This document shows positions 34,656-46,100 of a stretch of 64,000 bases of DNA, piece by piece. This DNA comes from Atherix ibis (taxonomy: Eukaryota; Arthropoda; Insecta; Diptera; Athericidae), in NCBI GenBank assembly GCA_958298945.1, contig OY282610.1:27788167-27852166 (forward strand). The letters run 5' to 3'. The notes beneath the pieces were generated by a model. It was not told the DNA's origin. It worked only from the letters and a program-made list of their open reading frames with translations, and did no database searches. The position numbers and the translations under genes are program-made. The first letter of the stretch is position 1. Every line of letters begins with the position of its first letter.

Positions 34656-36490
34656 CACCCATACCTCGCTATACGGCCGCTCTTTATACGGCATTTCGCT
34701 ATAAAGGCCCTCTTCAATTAAAGCACGTTTTCGATTTACGGCCTAAAATGTTTCGCTATAACGGAAAAAAAAACTTTTTTCGAATGTCGCTATATCTACA
34801 TATTGAAGAATGGAGATACCGATGAATCTGCTGAAGATGTCATAATCCAAGCAAGCCGAGGATGGTTTGAAAAATTTAAAAATTGATTTAATTTGCATAA
34901 TTTGAAAATGAAAGGTGAAGCAGCTAGCGCCAATGAGGCCGCATCTAGAGAATATCCCAACATTTTAAAGGGCATTATTGAAAGAGGTGGTTATAAACCT
35001 GAACAAGTGTTTAACGTAGACGAAACAGGGCTTTATTGGAAGCGAACGCCTGATCGCATGTACATTTCAAAAACCGAAAAATCTGCGCCTGGCTATAACA
35101 TAAGGTGTCTAAAGAACGATTAACTTTGCTATTTGGTGCAAATGCCGCGGGTGATTTTAAGCTAAAACCACTTTTAATATATTTGTCCGAAAATCCAAGG
35201 CCTCTTAAAGGACTAAATAAAAATCAATTACCCGTCATATGGAGATCCAACAAGAAAGCTTGGATGACTAAAGCTACTTTTGAGGATTGGTTCAAAAATC
35301 ACTTTTGTACAGAAGTGAAAAAATATTTGCGACACAATAACTTAAGCAACAAGGCTTTGCTACTTTTGGTTAATGCACCATACATCTTACTAATTTATCT
35401 GAACTACAATCTGAAGATTTCATGATCTTCCGAAAAATACAACAGCTCTGATCCAACCAATGGATCAGGGTGCAATAGCCACTTTTAAGGCAAATAACAT
35501 ACGCCGAACTTTCCGACAATTTATAAGGGAAACCGGTGGTAAATCTTCAATTAAAACATTTTGGAAAAACTATGATGTTGACAGCATCAGTGAATCATGG
35601 AAGGAATTAAAATTAACAACAATGAACCATGTTTGGAAAAAAAATATGGCCAGAATGTGTAAAAAGTACTGATGCAGAAGTTAATTTCCATCCTGAAATT
35701 AGGCAAAATATTTTATATCTACGAATAGCACATGATCTCGGCTTTGAAGGTTTGAACGAACGTGATGTGCTTAATCTACTTGAAGCTGACAGGGAACCCC
35801 TTTCATATGAGGAACTCATTCAGTTGCAAGCAGAACCGGCATTTGATGAAGAGACAGAGCCTGTTGTATCCAAACAGCTAACATCAAAAAATTTGTCGAA
35901 AGCTTTTTCCTATTTCGAACAAGAAATAAACATCCTCCTTGAAAACTATCCTGACGTCGAACGTAGCGCTAAAGTTTCTCGAGGAATTAACTCAGCTATT
36001 AGCTGTTATAAATCACTGAAGAACGAAATAGACAAATAACGTTGGACAATTTTTTTAAGCCAGGCCCATCCTCACCAGCGAAAAATGATGACGACAGTGA
36101 TCTGGAGGTTACCATTTCTTCATCGTCTTCAGATTAAAGCCATTTTTAAAAAAATTATGTATGTAATTATAATTTACATAATTTATAACTTCAAACAACA
36201 TGAAGTTGTTTCATTTTTGTTTATAGATTATTGCTGGTTTTTGGAGTCTGTTATTATTTTATGTACAAATGTATGTACTTGTTATGTATGTACAATATTT
36301 TTGATTTAAATGAAATAAAAAGATAAAATGCATTTTGAATGATGGACCATGTTACAAATTTAACAAATTTGGAACCGATCCCATTGTATTTGTATGAATT
36401 TGTATTAGAATAATTGATTCTTTATACGGCTTTTCGCTTTGCAGCCAAGTTTCGTGTAACGTATCTAGGCCGTAAAGCGAGATATGGGTG
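34656..36490 (+). mobile_element. Tigger/pogo-type transposon, decayed
   Basis: Inverted ends (CACCCATACCTCGCTATACG / CGAGATATGGGTG) flanked by TA. Frames on the + strand read REYPNILKGIIERGGYKPEQ, FNVDETGLYWKRTPDRMY (first Asp), FGANAAGDFKLKPL, LLLVNAP where LLLDNAP is expected (second catalytic Asp lost), then MDQGAI (third Asp) and a C-terminal acidic part. At least two frameshifts and a stop after FEKFKN. The upstream CENP-B-type DNA-binding region is mostly missing. Dead element. Confidence 0.9.
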
Positions 36491-37013
36491 TATATAGATT
36501 TCCATTCCTTATGGAGCGAAATCCAACGAGTTTTTTCGAAACGAAATTATATTCAAAAGTGAATTTACTTTAAAAAATTGCGGAATTACGCTCACGTGAG
36601 AAAACGAATTTACAATACTAAGGCGTATTAAGGAGAGAGCAAATATTTTATCTTTTTCTTTCCCAGTGCATAAAATGTTCACCATCTTTTTCTTTTACCA
36701 GTTTAAAAAATCCATTCAACATTTCAGTTTTCTTCTTAGCCCTTTCGCAATGGAGATCATTACAAATGTGTGAAAGTTAGAATATACAGCGATCATGCAT
36801 TGTTCGTGAGGTTGTATTATTGGACGATGATTTATTTGTTTGCAACATTTCGTACTGTTGCATCAATGTGCGATTGAAAGTATGAATGAGTTAGTAATCT
36901 TTGTCTTGTCTTTTCTTTCGAATGCTTGTGCTGCTAATCTGTCTATTTCTTTCAACTGAATAATAGAGAATGTATGAACTTTTGTGTGCATTTTTTTTAA
37001 GAATTGTATTTCT

Positions 37014-37068
37014 CTTAGCTTAAAGAATACCTGGATAGGCCCATACCGCATATGTTCTTTAATCTAAG
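37014..37068. mobile_element. 55-bp miniature copy of the 8-bp-TSD transposon
   Basis: Starts CTTAGCTTAAAGAATACCTG and ends TTCTTTAATCTAAG, matching copy R at both ends with everything between deleted. Flanked by a perfect 8-bp target duplication GTATTTCT (37006-37013 and 37069-37076), which independently confirms the element boundaries. Confidence 0.9.
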
Positions 37069-37232
37069 GTATTTCTGGTATATGATTTCAGATTTCTGAA
37101 CTGTTTTGTTCTTGAATGAAAATAATGGTACGCAAAAGCATGTTCTAATGTCAATTAGAATATGTACATCAGATATTAAAATTTTTAAAATGCACTTTGT
37201 TCCGTAAAAAGCAAGAAATGTAGCTGATATCA

Positions 37233-37688
37233 TCAAAATACGCGCACTTTAATTCGCCGATCGTTCAAAATCAGATCGTGGATTTTGTCGATGATTTCAG
37301 GAGTAGACACCTCAACTGGATGTCCTGAACGATGTTCATCTTTTGTGGATGAACGGCCACGTTTAAATTCATTCACCCAATTGTAAACCGTCGCAAACAC
37401 AGGTGCAGATGTGCCATGAACTGCATCCAACTCGGCTTTGATTTCTTTCGGGCTTAAGCCTTTCAAATGGAGATGTTTGATGACAGCCTTAAGCTCGCTT
37501 TTTTCCATTGTTATGCACAAATAAATGTCGTTAACGTTAATCGGCGATAGAAATTGACCTACGTTATGGATCGAGCTGAAATTTTGACAGCTTTCCTGTC
37601 GATAATCGACAACTTACAAAAAAAAATCTTTACCGACACTACGAGCGCAATTTCTCGGATTTTCTAAGGACTTATTGAACGACCCTCG
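37233..37688 (-). mobile_element. Mariner 5' half (DNA-binding domain), truncated
   Basis: The 5' end carries a mariner terminus (ACGAGGGTCGTTCAATAAGT on the minus strand, next to TA). The open frame 37520-37233 begins MEKSELKAVIKHLHLKGLSP after a short leader, and contains KTVYNW-like YNWVNEFKRGRSSTKDE and a HRSGHPVEVSTPE linker: the paired helix-turn-helix half of a mariner transposase. It stops at DRRIKVR; the catalytic half is absent. Confidence 0.88.
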
Positions 37689-37689
37689 T

Positions 37690-38451
37690 AATATTCTTTT
37701 TAGCATTTGATATTTTTAAAAAGACGCTATACAATTTTTTTTTTATAAACATCCGTTCATAAGTAACGCTGAGCGTTCAGCACGTCCAATTTGGGTTGCC
37801 ATCAAAAAAATGATTGATAAAATTCACAATATCGTTTTGAAAGATCGTCGCGTTAAATTGTATGAGATTAGCTGACATGGTATACATTTTAAAAGAACGA
37901 GCAAGTTATCGGCCAGATGACTGCCACTTTTGCTAACAACTGACCAAAAACGTTTTTATGTAACGAATTCAATAAAGTGTTTGGATATTTTTCTGCTTAA
38001 TCCAAATGAATTTTTGCATTGATTAAGAACTGTTGGTGATATATGGATTTATCATTACATCCCAAAAACAAAAAATTCAACAAAAATGATTAATTGCACC
38101 GAAGAAGGCAAAAACTCCTTCTATCGCTAAAGTAGGTTATGGCAAAACGACCGTATTTGCAATTACAACAGCAAAACTTGTGGAAGAATTTCGTTATAAA
38201 TTGCTTCTCCCACTGACCGTATTCTTCAGATTTGGTTCCATGTGCATATTCCATTCTGAAATTATAACCGAAACTGATGGTTATTTTGTAGAATTTGACA
38301 AATCATACTATATGGATGGTATAAAGAAGTTGGAATATCGTTGAACGAATTGTATCGGGCCAAAAGCAGACCATGTTGAAAAATATATCAATTTTTGTCG
38401 AATAAATTAATTCTTTATTTCAATTATCACTGACTTATCAGACTGCCCTCG
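37690..38451 (+). mobile_element. Mariner relic, opposite strand
   Basis: Plus-strand readings, broken by many stops, give MIDKIHNIVLKDRRVKLYEI, LSARWLPLLLTTDQKR, then a degraded catalytic region (TVGDIWIYHYIPKTK). The right end ACTGACTTATCAGACTGCCC followed by TCG and TA matches a mariner terminus in inverse. It abuts the previous fragment but runs the other way, so two insertions are likely. Confidence 0.75.
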
Positions 38452-38455
38452 TATA

Positions 38456-39860
38456 CATATTTTTATACTTATTTTCAAGTATTTTATTTAATCATAATTA
38501 TATGTTTTTTTTTTTTAAATTTTCGTCTTTTTTGTTTAAAGAAAATCTACTACATTTTTGACACACCTTTCGTCTGTTGTGGAATACGCTTAACACGTTT
38601 CCCAAAAGTATTTCCTATACTCTAACCATCCTCAAATCACAATATTTGTTTATTCTGTGCACTTCCGAATTTGACATATCATTTGTTTTTTGCCATATCA
38701 AGCACCTTAAAGGTCCTTAAACAGGTTTCATAAATTTTCCTTTCAGTAGATTTCTTTTTTTACGCTTCTTTAAATATAACAAATTGATTAATTAAAATTT
38801 AGTATTCTCATTATTAGAAACCATACATATTATCTCTACACTATCTAAACAATTTTTCTCAATTAAAATATTCTGTGAACTCAAGTCAAAAAAGCTTATA
38901 AATGATAATAAACTATTTGAAATATAATACTTAAGCTAATTTGGACATACAGACTCTCTGGGATTTCACCAAACCAAATTCTGTCTAAACCAATTAATTT
39001 AGTTATAAATTGGTCATACGTATTCATCTAAAAGTTTCCTTCATACATACGTGACTTAACAGCTTCTCGTTATAAAAAATTCCATGTTCGTTAGCCATAT
39101 CATTCCAATTTTGTTGCAAAAAAATTATTTTCGATGATCCTTTTAGTAACACCACTTACCACTTGAACCTACAATGGCGACGAGACTTATGACGTCAGAT
39201 TAATCAAGTCTAATTTATTTGGGAAGCATCGATGGGGAAAAAAATTGAGGCGCGCTATTTTGGCTATGACAACTTTAAATTCCATTTATAACGATGTTTA
39301 TCACAATTTTCTGAACTCCTTTGCAGCTGAAACGTGTTGTAGAATTCCATGTTATACAAAAATTTATTAAATTTTCTTTTAAATATTAGAGAAAATTTTT
39401 TATTTAATTAAAATTTCAATAGTGAAAATATGAAATTTGCTAAAAAAAACTCACAATTGGTTCTAATTAAAATCAATGTTAAAATGATATAATTATAGAA
39501 ATAGTATTCTTTTATTGTTTTTTAATATGTACATTTTCAATAAATGAACTTTTGTAAGAAAATTAAAAAAATTATGTACGATTTTTTTTGGTGAAAAATA
39601 TTTCGAAACTTCGGAAATTGAAATCCGAAAATTTAGTATAAAAAAAGAAAAAAAAAGTATCAGAATAAAAAAACAGATAAAAAATACAATAAGGAAAAAT
39701 TAATAATCACTTTTACATTTTTCTAAAAGAAAAACTGGTTGGTCAATGATTATTATACTTAAGTGAATTCTTTTTTTTTTTTTAAATTATAAAATATTTA
39801 AAAGTAAATAATTTTTTTCCAACCATTTATTATTAATTAAAACTGAGGTTGACAATAATT
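38456..39860. other. AT-rich spacer, no gene recognised
   Basis: Homopolymer-rich with no supported frame, repeat unit or RNA gene. Confidence 0.5.
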
Positions 39861-39864
39861 TTCT

Positions 39865-39870
39865 TTTATT
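39865..39870 (-). terminator. Polyadenylation signal of the 40-kb gene
   Basis: AATAAA on the minus strand about 80 bp after the stop at 39949. Confidence 0.5.
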
Positions 39871-39948
39871 AAATTGACAATTTTTTCCGTTTACAAAGAA
39901 CTTCATCAAATTATTAATGCTCTAATAGCTAAACTGTGCTGTACATAA

Positions 39949-40277
39949 TTAATGTGCCTTAACAACTGCCGTGAGCGCTCTGATAACCTTCTGTAGATTC
40001 TTAGTTAAACCACCCTTAAGTAGTTTTTCTACTAAGCCCAAAACATCTTTTGTTAGGGGTACTAATCCACCGGTCGGTTTTCCTGATAATACACCGCCAG
40101 CGCCAGCAGCTAATTCCGGGCTTAGCCCATCCAAAAGCCCGGGTGCAGCATATGCCTGGTCTACATAGAATAAGCCTAAAATATCAAATAAAAATAATAA
40201 TTTTATAAATGAATTCATTATAATTGCTAAAAATTACCTAGCAGAATGAAACAAAGTAGTGGAAACACTTTAACCAT
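39949..40277 (-). CDS. Unrecognised small secreted protein, 88 aa, Gly/Leu-rich
   Basis: Two exons: 40277-40238 (ATG at 40277) and 40175-39949, with a phase-1 GT-AG intron of 62 bp in the signal-peptide region. The spliced start is MVKVFPLLCFILLG then LFYVDQAYA, a clear signal peptide with cleavage expected before APGLLDGL. An alternative unspliced ATG at 40218 gives a poorer leader, so the spliced form is preferred. The mature peptide has a Gly/Ala/Pro-rich first half and an amphipathic Leu/Lys-rich second half (DVLGLVEKLLKGGLTKNLQK, ending TAVVKAH). No cysteines, no known domain. TATA box upstream. Composition resembles the C-terminal part of the 20.6-kb gene product; membrane-active or structural roles are guesses. 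Confidence 0.78.
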
Positions 40278-40332
40278 TTTTAATTAAATAATGATTTTCC
40301 GGTTAATTATTGCTAAATTAGAAATGTTTCCA

Positions 40333-40340
40333 TTTTTATA
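40333..40340 (-). promoter_or_regulatory. TATA box of the 40-kb gene
   Basis: TATAAAAA on the minus strand, 56-63 bp upstream of the ATG at 40277, the same spacing as in the 20.6-kb gene. Confidence 0.55.
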
Positions 40341-40344
40341 GTAA

Positions 40345-43154
40345 AATCGAGAAAACCAATTAATAGTTCATGAATAATAAATGATAACAAAATATCACGA
40401 TATATTCATTTTATATAATATTAGTAAGCTACCAATAAAAAATTTACTATTAATAATATTTTAAAATCCAATAAAATTTTCATTATTTCTTATTTTTACT
40501 ATTCGATTCTTGAATGTTCATTCCCATTAATTGTTGAATTTTTTAAGTTCAAAAACCTGCACTTATATTTATATGAAATAGAAAAAATAATTAATAAAAA
40601 TTTATTTAGTGAATTTTTTCTAAGATTCTTTATCATGCAATTCGAAATTTTCGATCTAAAATCAATATGATTGACTTTATAGTAAATTGCAACTAAACTT
40701 CTACTTGATAGGTTAATGCAGAATGTCTTATAGAAGAAATGCAACTATGTATCACTAAGATAGTTATATAACAAACAAATGGTACAGTTCTGAATCGAAA
40801 ACTGCGGGGGGGATGGAGATAATTTTTACTTCCATTGACCCTAATAATAGACCAGAACTGATATACTACCCACTCTATTTTTCCAATATTAACATTAGAA
40901 CTTTTCAGATGCATAGAAAATTGAGTAATTACTAACCCAAATTTGATTTAAAGAAAATAACAGAATATTCTTCAAGAGGTTCGCAATTCTATACCTACTG
41001 AAGTTGGATGAAACTTGTAAAAAAGCACCTATGGATCCACTAAAAAACTGATTACAATAAAATTCTTTATGACATAATTGAACACGAAGGATAATGATCC
41101 CAAAAAAGAATCGATATTTGAGGAACAGTGAATTTTAGTATTTAATCCTTGAGAAATGAAATACAAAAAAAAAATACTATCATCAGTTCCTCTCAAACTG
41201 CCGAGGAACATGAACAAAAAAACTTGTTTCATTTAAATCAGATATTTTTGGGTGTTTTACTCTTAAGCAAAAATATGATTTTTTTTTGTCATTTACAAAT
41301 ATGACTTCACAGTCACAGATGTGATTTAAAGTTTCTTCTACATTATGTACAAAAAAAAATTAAGAAAAATTATCTCAAGACCATTTTATTTTAAAAACAT
41401 ATTTATTCCATGATACTCAATTTCACTTATAGTTATTAGTTATGTAATTCTAGAAAAAATATTAATAAACTAATATTTTTTCGGGCACTTAATACTGATA
41501 CCGAATCAACATAAATTAATTAAATAAAATTTTTGCAAAAAATATACATTTAACGATAAATGTTCAATTCAATCCTTTCATAATAATTTTTAAATATAAC
41601 TATTTAATCCTTTTGATAACTTGGTAGTTATCAAAGAAATGAATTTTTTATCTACTTTTGTTGTTTTTTAAAATTCATTTAAAGTGCTAGTTTATTATTT
41701 TTATTTTGCTTTTTAATTATATTAGGCACACTATATTATAACATTCCATATATATATTGTAAGAATGAAACTTCTGTAACATGTTTCATAACCGGAAATC
41801 AATTCATTCATTCAATTAAATTTTCGATTTGCTTTTTATTTTTAAATAAACTTAATTTTTCATATGCAAATAAAATATAATAATTCATATTGAAGAATAA
41901 AAAAGAATTTAAAAAAAATCAGATTTGATTTTACAATAGATGAAATTAAATAATTTTGTTCACAAATATTGTTTTACATTTTCTAATATTACAAAATCGT
42001 AACTCTAATTAATAAAACTAACTTTAAGCTTAAATAAAAAAAAAATTCTTGTATTCTATATACAGCAATAGTTGTTATTAAAAACAAAAACCTATAGTTT
42101 TTAATAGCTTATATGTCTTAAACATTTTAAGATATCAATCTTTATTTCTTAGTTAAGTGAATCAGACTTACCAGAAAAAAAACATAAAATGTCTTGGTTA
42201 TATTGTATTTTAACAATCCATAAAAAAATTTGTTTCAAATATATTATGTTTTTTATTACAAAATTCTTCATTACAATTGTGAATCTATTATAATTGAATA
42301 ATTTTTCATATTGTCAGTTTAACAAAAATTTCAACCATGAATAAGGCAATAAATATATAGTATGTCTCACAATAGGAAACGATATATTTTTTTTAAATCC
42401 TGTATATAGAGACGGTAGATCTTAAACTTCTACAGTGTGCGTACACATTAAATAAAAAGTATGAATATAATTTTTTTTTATTTAAGACTACAGTACTATT
42501 ACTATAGGTAATAACACAAAAATAAAAAATTTAAAGTAATTCTTTAATTGATTACACAAAAAATAATTCATAAAAATATCGTTTTTTAAATTAAATTGAT
42601 TGATAATTCAATTTAATTTAAGAAATGATGTTTATTCAATTTCTTAAGAATAATTAACTATATTTACATATAAATAAAGATATTAATAACTAAATAAAGA
42701 ATAATGTAATAAATAAGAATACGATTTATATTTGGAAAACTTATTGAATATAAGCCAGTTAAAAATGAAAATAGATAATCTGTCGTATATTCAATTATTT
42801 TCACACAACTATTTTATATACCGTTTTCTTATTCCAATCTTCAATTCCTTCAATTAATTCAATATTACATGTAGTGATAGAGAAATTACTTAATATAACA
42901 TAATAGAAATAATAATAAATAGTTTAAATAATTTTTAATGCACTATTTAATCTTAGAAAACCTTAATTTTTTTTTGTTTTGGAAAAAATGTTTTACTTTA
43001 TATTCTTATATCATTAATACGTGCAGGGATTTTCATATATATATATACACACATAATTTGTTTGTAAAGATTTCAGTTTCAATTTTGAATGTAGTATCAC
43101 CAATTACAAACAATCATCTTCAATTAATTTGCTTGCATTTATTATTTCTATTGG
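40345..43154. other. 2.8-kb AT-rich spacer, no gene recognised
   Basis: Only short chance frames; no fly coding pattern, no terminal repeats, no satellite. It separates the secreted-protein block from the nuclear-protein gene. Confidence 0.5.
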
Positions 43155-46100
43155 TCAGTTACCTTTGATATCCGGAATGGCTGGTGACGATCGAAATTGA
43201 CCAGCATTATACTGAATTTTTTGCGTGTTATTTGTTAAATAGGGACTACCACAGGCAGGTAATGGTGAATTTGATATAGAAGTTGTCTCATTACCGTACA
43301 CCTTTGATTGATTTACTGAACTAGGTTGATTATTATAATTATAAGCATTATAAGAATGGAACATGCGGTTATTTAGTGAATGACATTTTGAAGACATAAA
43401 TCTGTTTGGTGGTAAAAACCTATTGGCTGGCATTGAATATCTTTCCGGCTTGATATTTCGACCCGAAGTCATCATAACTGGACTTCCACCGCTGTTATGT
43501 GTAAACTGTACAGATCCCACACCATGAAATTGCTGTGCATTCTTTAGATTATGGACTGACCTTTGTGATGTATTACTTGGATTGCCATGATATTCAGATG
43601 ATATAGATTTATCATTATCGTTTCGAGTGTTCCCTTGACCAAGAGGAGATCTAATTGAATGTCCGCCATTTTCTTTAAAAAATGGCGATGGAGATGCTCT
43701 ACCTTGGTGGCTATATGAACTTTTTGATCTATTAGGATTAAATGGAGTTGTAAATGCTGGTTTATATCCCTGCTCACTATTGAATTGGTTAGAACTATTT
43801 TCAGTTGAAATTAATGAACTTGATATATGTTGACGTTTTGTTGGTATATGTGCTATATGAGGCGGATTATTATATGGACTTCTCACCACATTATATGGTG
43901 GACCAAGTGAAAGCTCACGAGTTGAATTATTCGAACGAAGGCCACTAGGGTCCGAAAAATTTGGTTTTACGGATGGTCTGCATAAATTAGTTGATGTGGA
44001 GGGATTGAACGGATAGGGAGTACTAATAAATTTCGAATTCAAATATGAATCATTATTAAATCGTTGCTCATGACTTTTCAATGGCATAACCGGCTTGGTT
44101 CCTCCAATTGTTGGTATGCTAAATGCATCATTTGGTTTTGGTATATTTGCCTTTGGATGCATTTTTACAAATTCATGCAAAAAATTTGCTGTATTCGTAT
44201 TTCCAACAGTGAAATGATTCCCCATACCGCTAGGATTTACTTTTTGAATAGCAGCTTGCATTGCTGTATCGGGCGGCATAGAACTATTTCCATGATTTTG
44301 ATTCAACAATCGTGGTGGTATCGGAATTGGAATTTGTGACACAAACATTGAATTCACAAACGGATCAAAATGAAAGAATAAAAATTGTTCTGGCTGATAT
44401 TTTGGAATGGGCTGCTGTAGCTTAGGTGGCGGCGAACCAGGAGGTGGAGGCGGTGGTGGAGCATTTTCCAAATCTGGATCTATTTTAGTCTCAATAACTC
44501 GATCCAAATACAAATCATTCTGTAAGAATTAAAACCAATTAATTAATAGCAATTTTCCCACTTTTTTATATTATCTTACTCTCATAGTATCGGCGTCTAC
44601 CAATTCAGTCTTCATGTTCCTCTTTCTAGACAACATCTTTAATATATTTTCTGGTTCATCATCTTCTGAACTTGAACTAGATTTTCCAGGTGGTATGCCA
44701 TCAGCAAATAATACTCGCTTTTTAGGTTTTGCTGCAATCAATCTATGAAAAAAAGATTTGAAATAAAATAAGAAAAATAAAGAAAAATGAAAATTATTTA
44801 CGGGCCAGTGTTATAAGAGAGAATTCCTCTTAAACAACCATCACTTTCTTTATTTAAACGCAATATAGTTGTCGTCAAATGCCGTCTATTTACTTCTACC
44901 GAACCCACAATATGTCGCCTATTTTTTGCATCAAATATTGCACTTTCACTTTCAGAATTAAGAGAACTATCATTTTCAGGATATTCATGCTTTGATATTG
45001 GCTGATTTGATTTAGATTGTTCAGTTAAAGATTTCTCTACTTTCTCTGTTTGATTCGATGCTGTTAATTCTTCTGGCATTACTGAAGAAGGAACAATTTC
45101 AAGAACGTTGCCTTTCTGTACGGCAAACATTGAATAATTCCCGTTACTATCATCTTTATGCAAAATTTGAGAATTATTGTTAACGTTGCAACTACTTCCG
45201 ATTTGATGATGATCGACACCTGATAGCTCGTTCGCATTTGAATTACCAAAATCTCCATAATAGTACTCCATATTATTCGCTGGATCGATTTCAGTGGTGC
45301 GGGAATAATTGGCGAAATTCTCATTTGTATTCAAATAATCCTGACCGTAGTTCATTTCTGAGTAATTATACGACGAATACCAATTAGGGTCGATTTGATT
45401 GCATTGTGACCATGTTGTATCGTATAAATTTGAATACTCTCGTAAAAGCTTATCAAACGTATTATTGCCATAGAAGTCTCCTCCATGGGAATAAACATCT
45501 ATAGTGCGCGAACAGTTATTGCTTAATGTTCCCTCGTTATGTCCATACTGATTTGAAACGATAGGATTGTACAAACAGTCAGATTTTTCTGCGTTGCCAT
45601 AAGAGCTCATACGATCTGCAGTTGGACTACGAGATTCCCTTGGCGGTGGTGACGGTGGTCGATAGGGCGGTGTTCTTGTGAATGATTTCGAGTGTCGAGT
45701 ACGTGATCTTGATCTCTTCGATGAACTGCTCGAGCTTCTGCGCCGTTTAGAGGAGTCTCGTCTTTCACGATATGATCGTCTCCAACTATCGTTACGTGAT
45801 CGTGAATGAGGTTTCCATCGTGAACGTCGATCAGAGTACTGATTACTGCGGCGTACAGGACTTGCCGAAAACCGCTTTTCCGACGTGCTACGCTTATGTG
45901 GACTATCCGTTTTAGGCGAAACGCTATGTTCTCTTTTCCTTGGTGATTTTATTACTTCTGTTTTAATAGTTTCAACCTCGTCATTGACAAGCTTTTTATT
46001 TGCGGTAGTTTTTATAAGTTTTTCTGTAAAGTCAAAATCTTCGTTTGTCTCATGATATGTGCTCACTTGAACTTTGGACGAAATTTTTAACTTTATTGCT

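Noticed and set aside
40499..43168. Several 60-80 codon frames in the AT-rich spacer
   Set aside because: Ile/Asn/Lys/Phe-dominated translations typical of random AT-rich DNA, without signal peptides, domains or splice partners.
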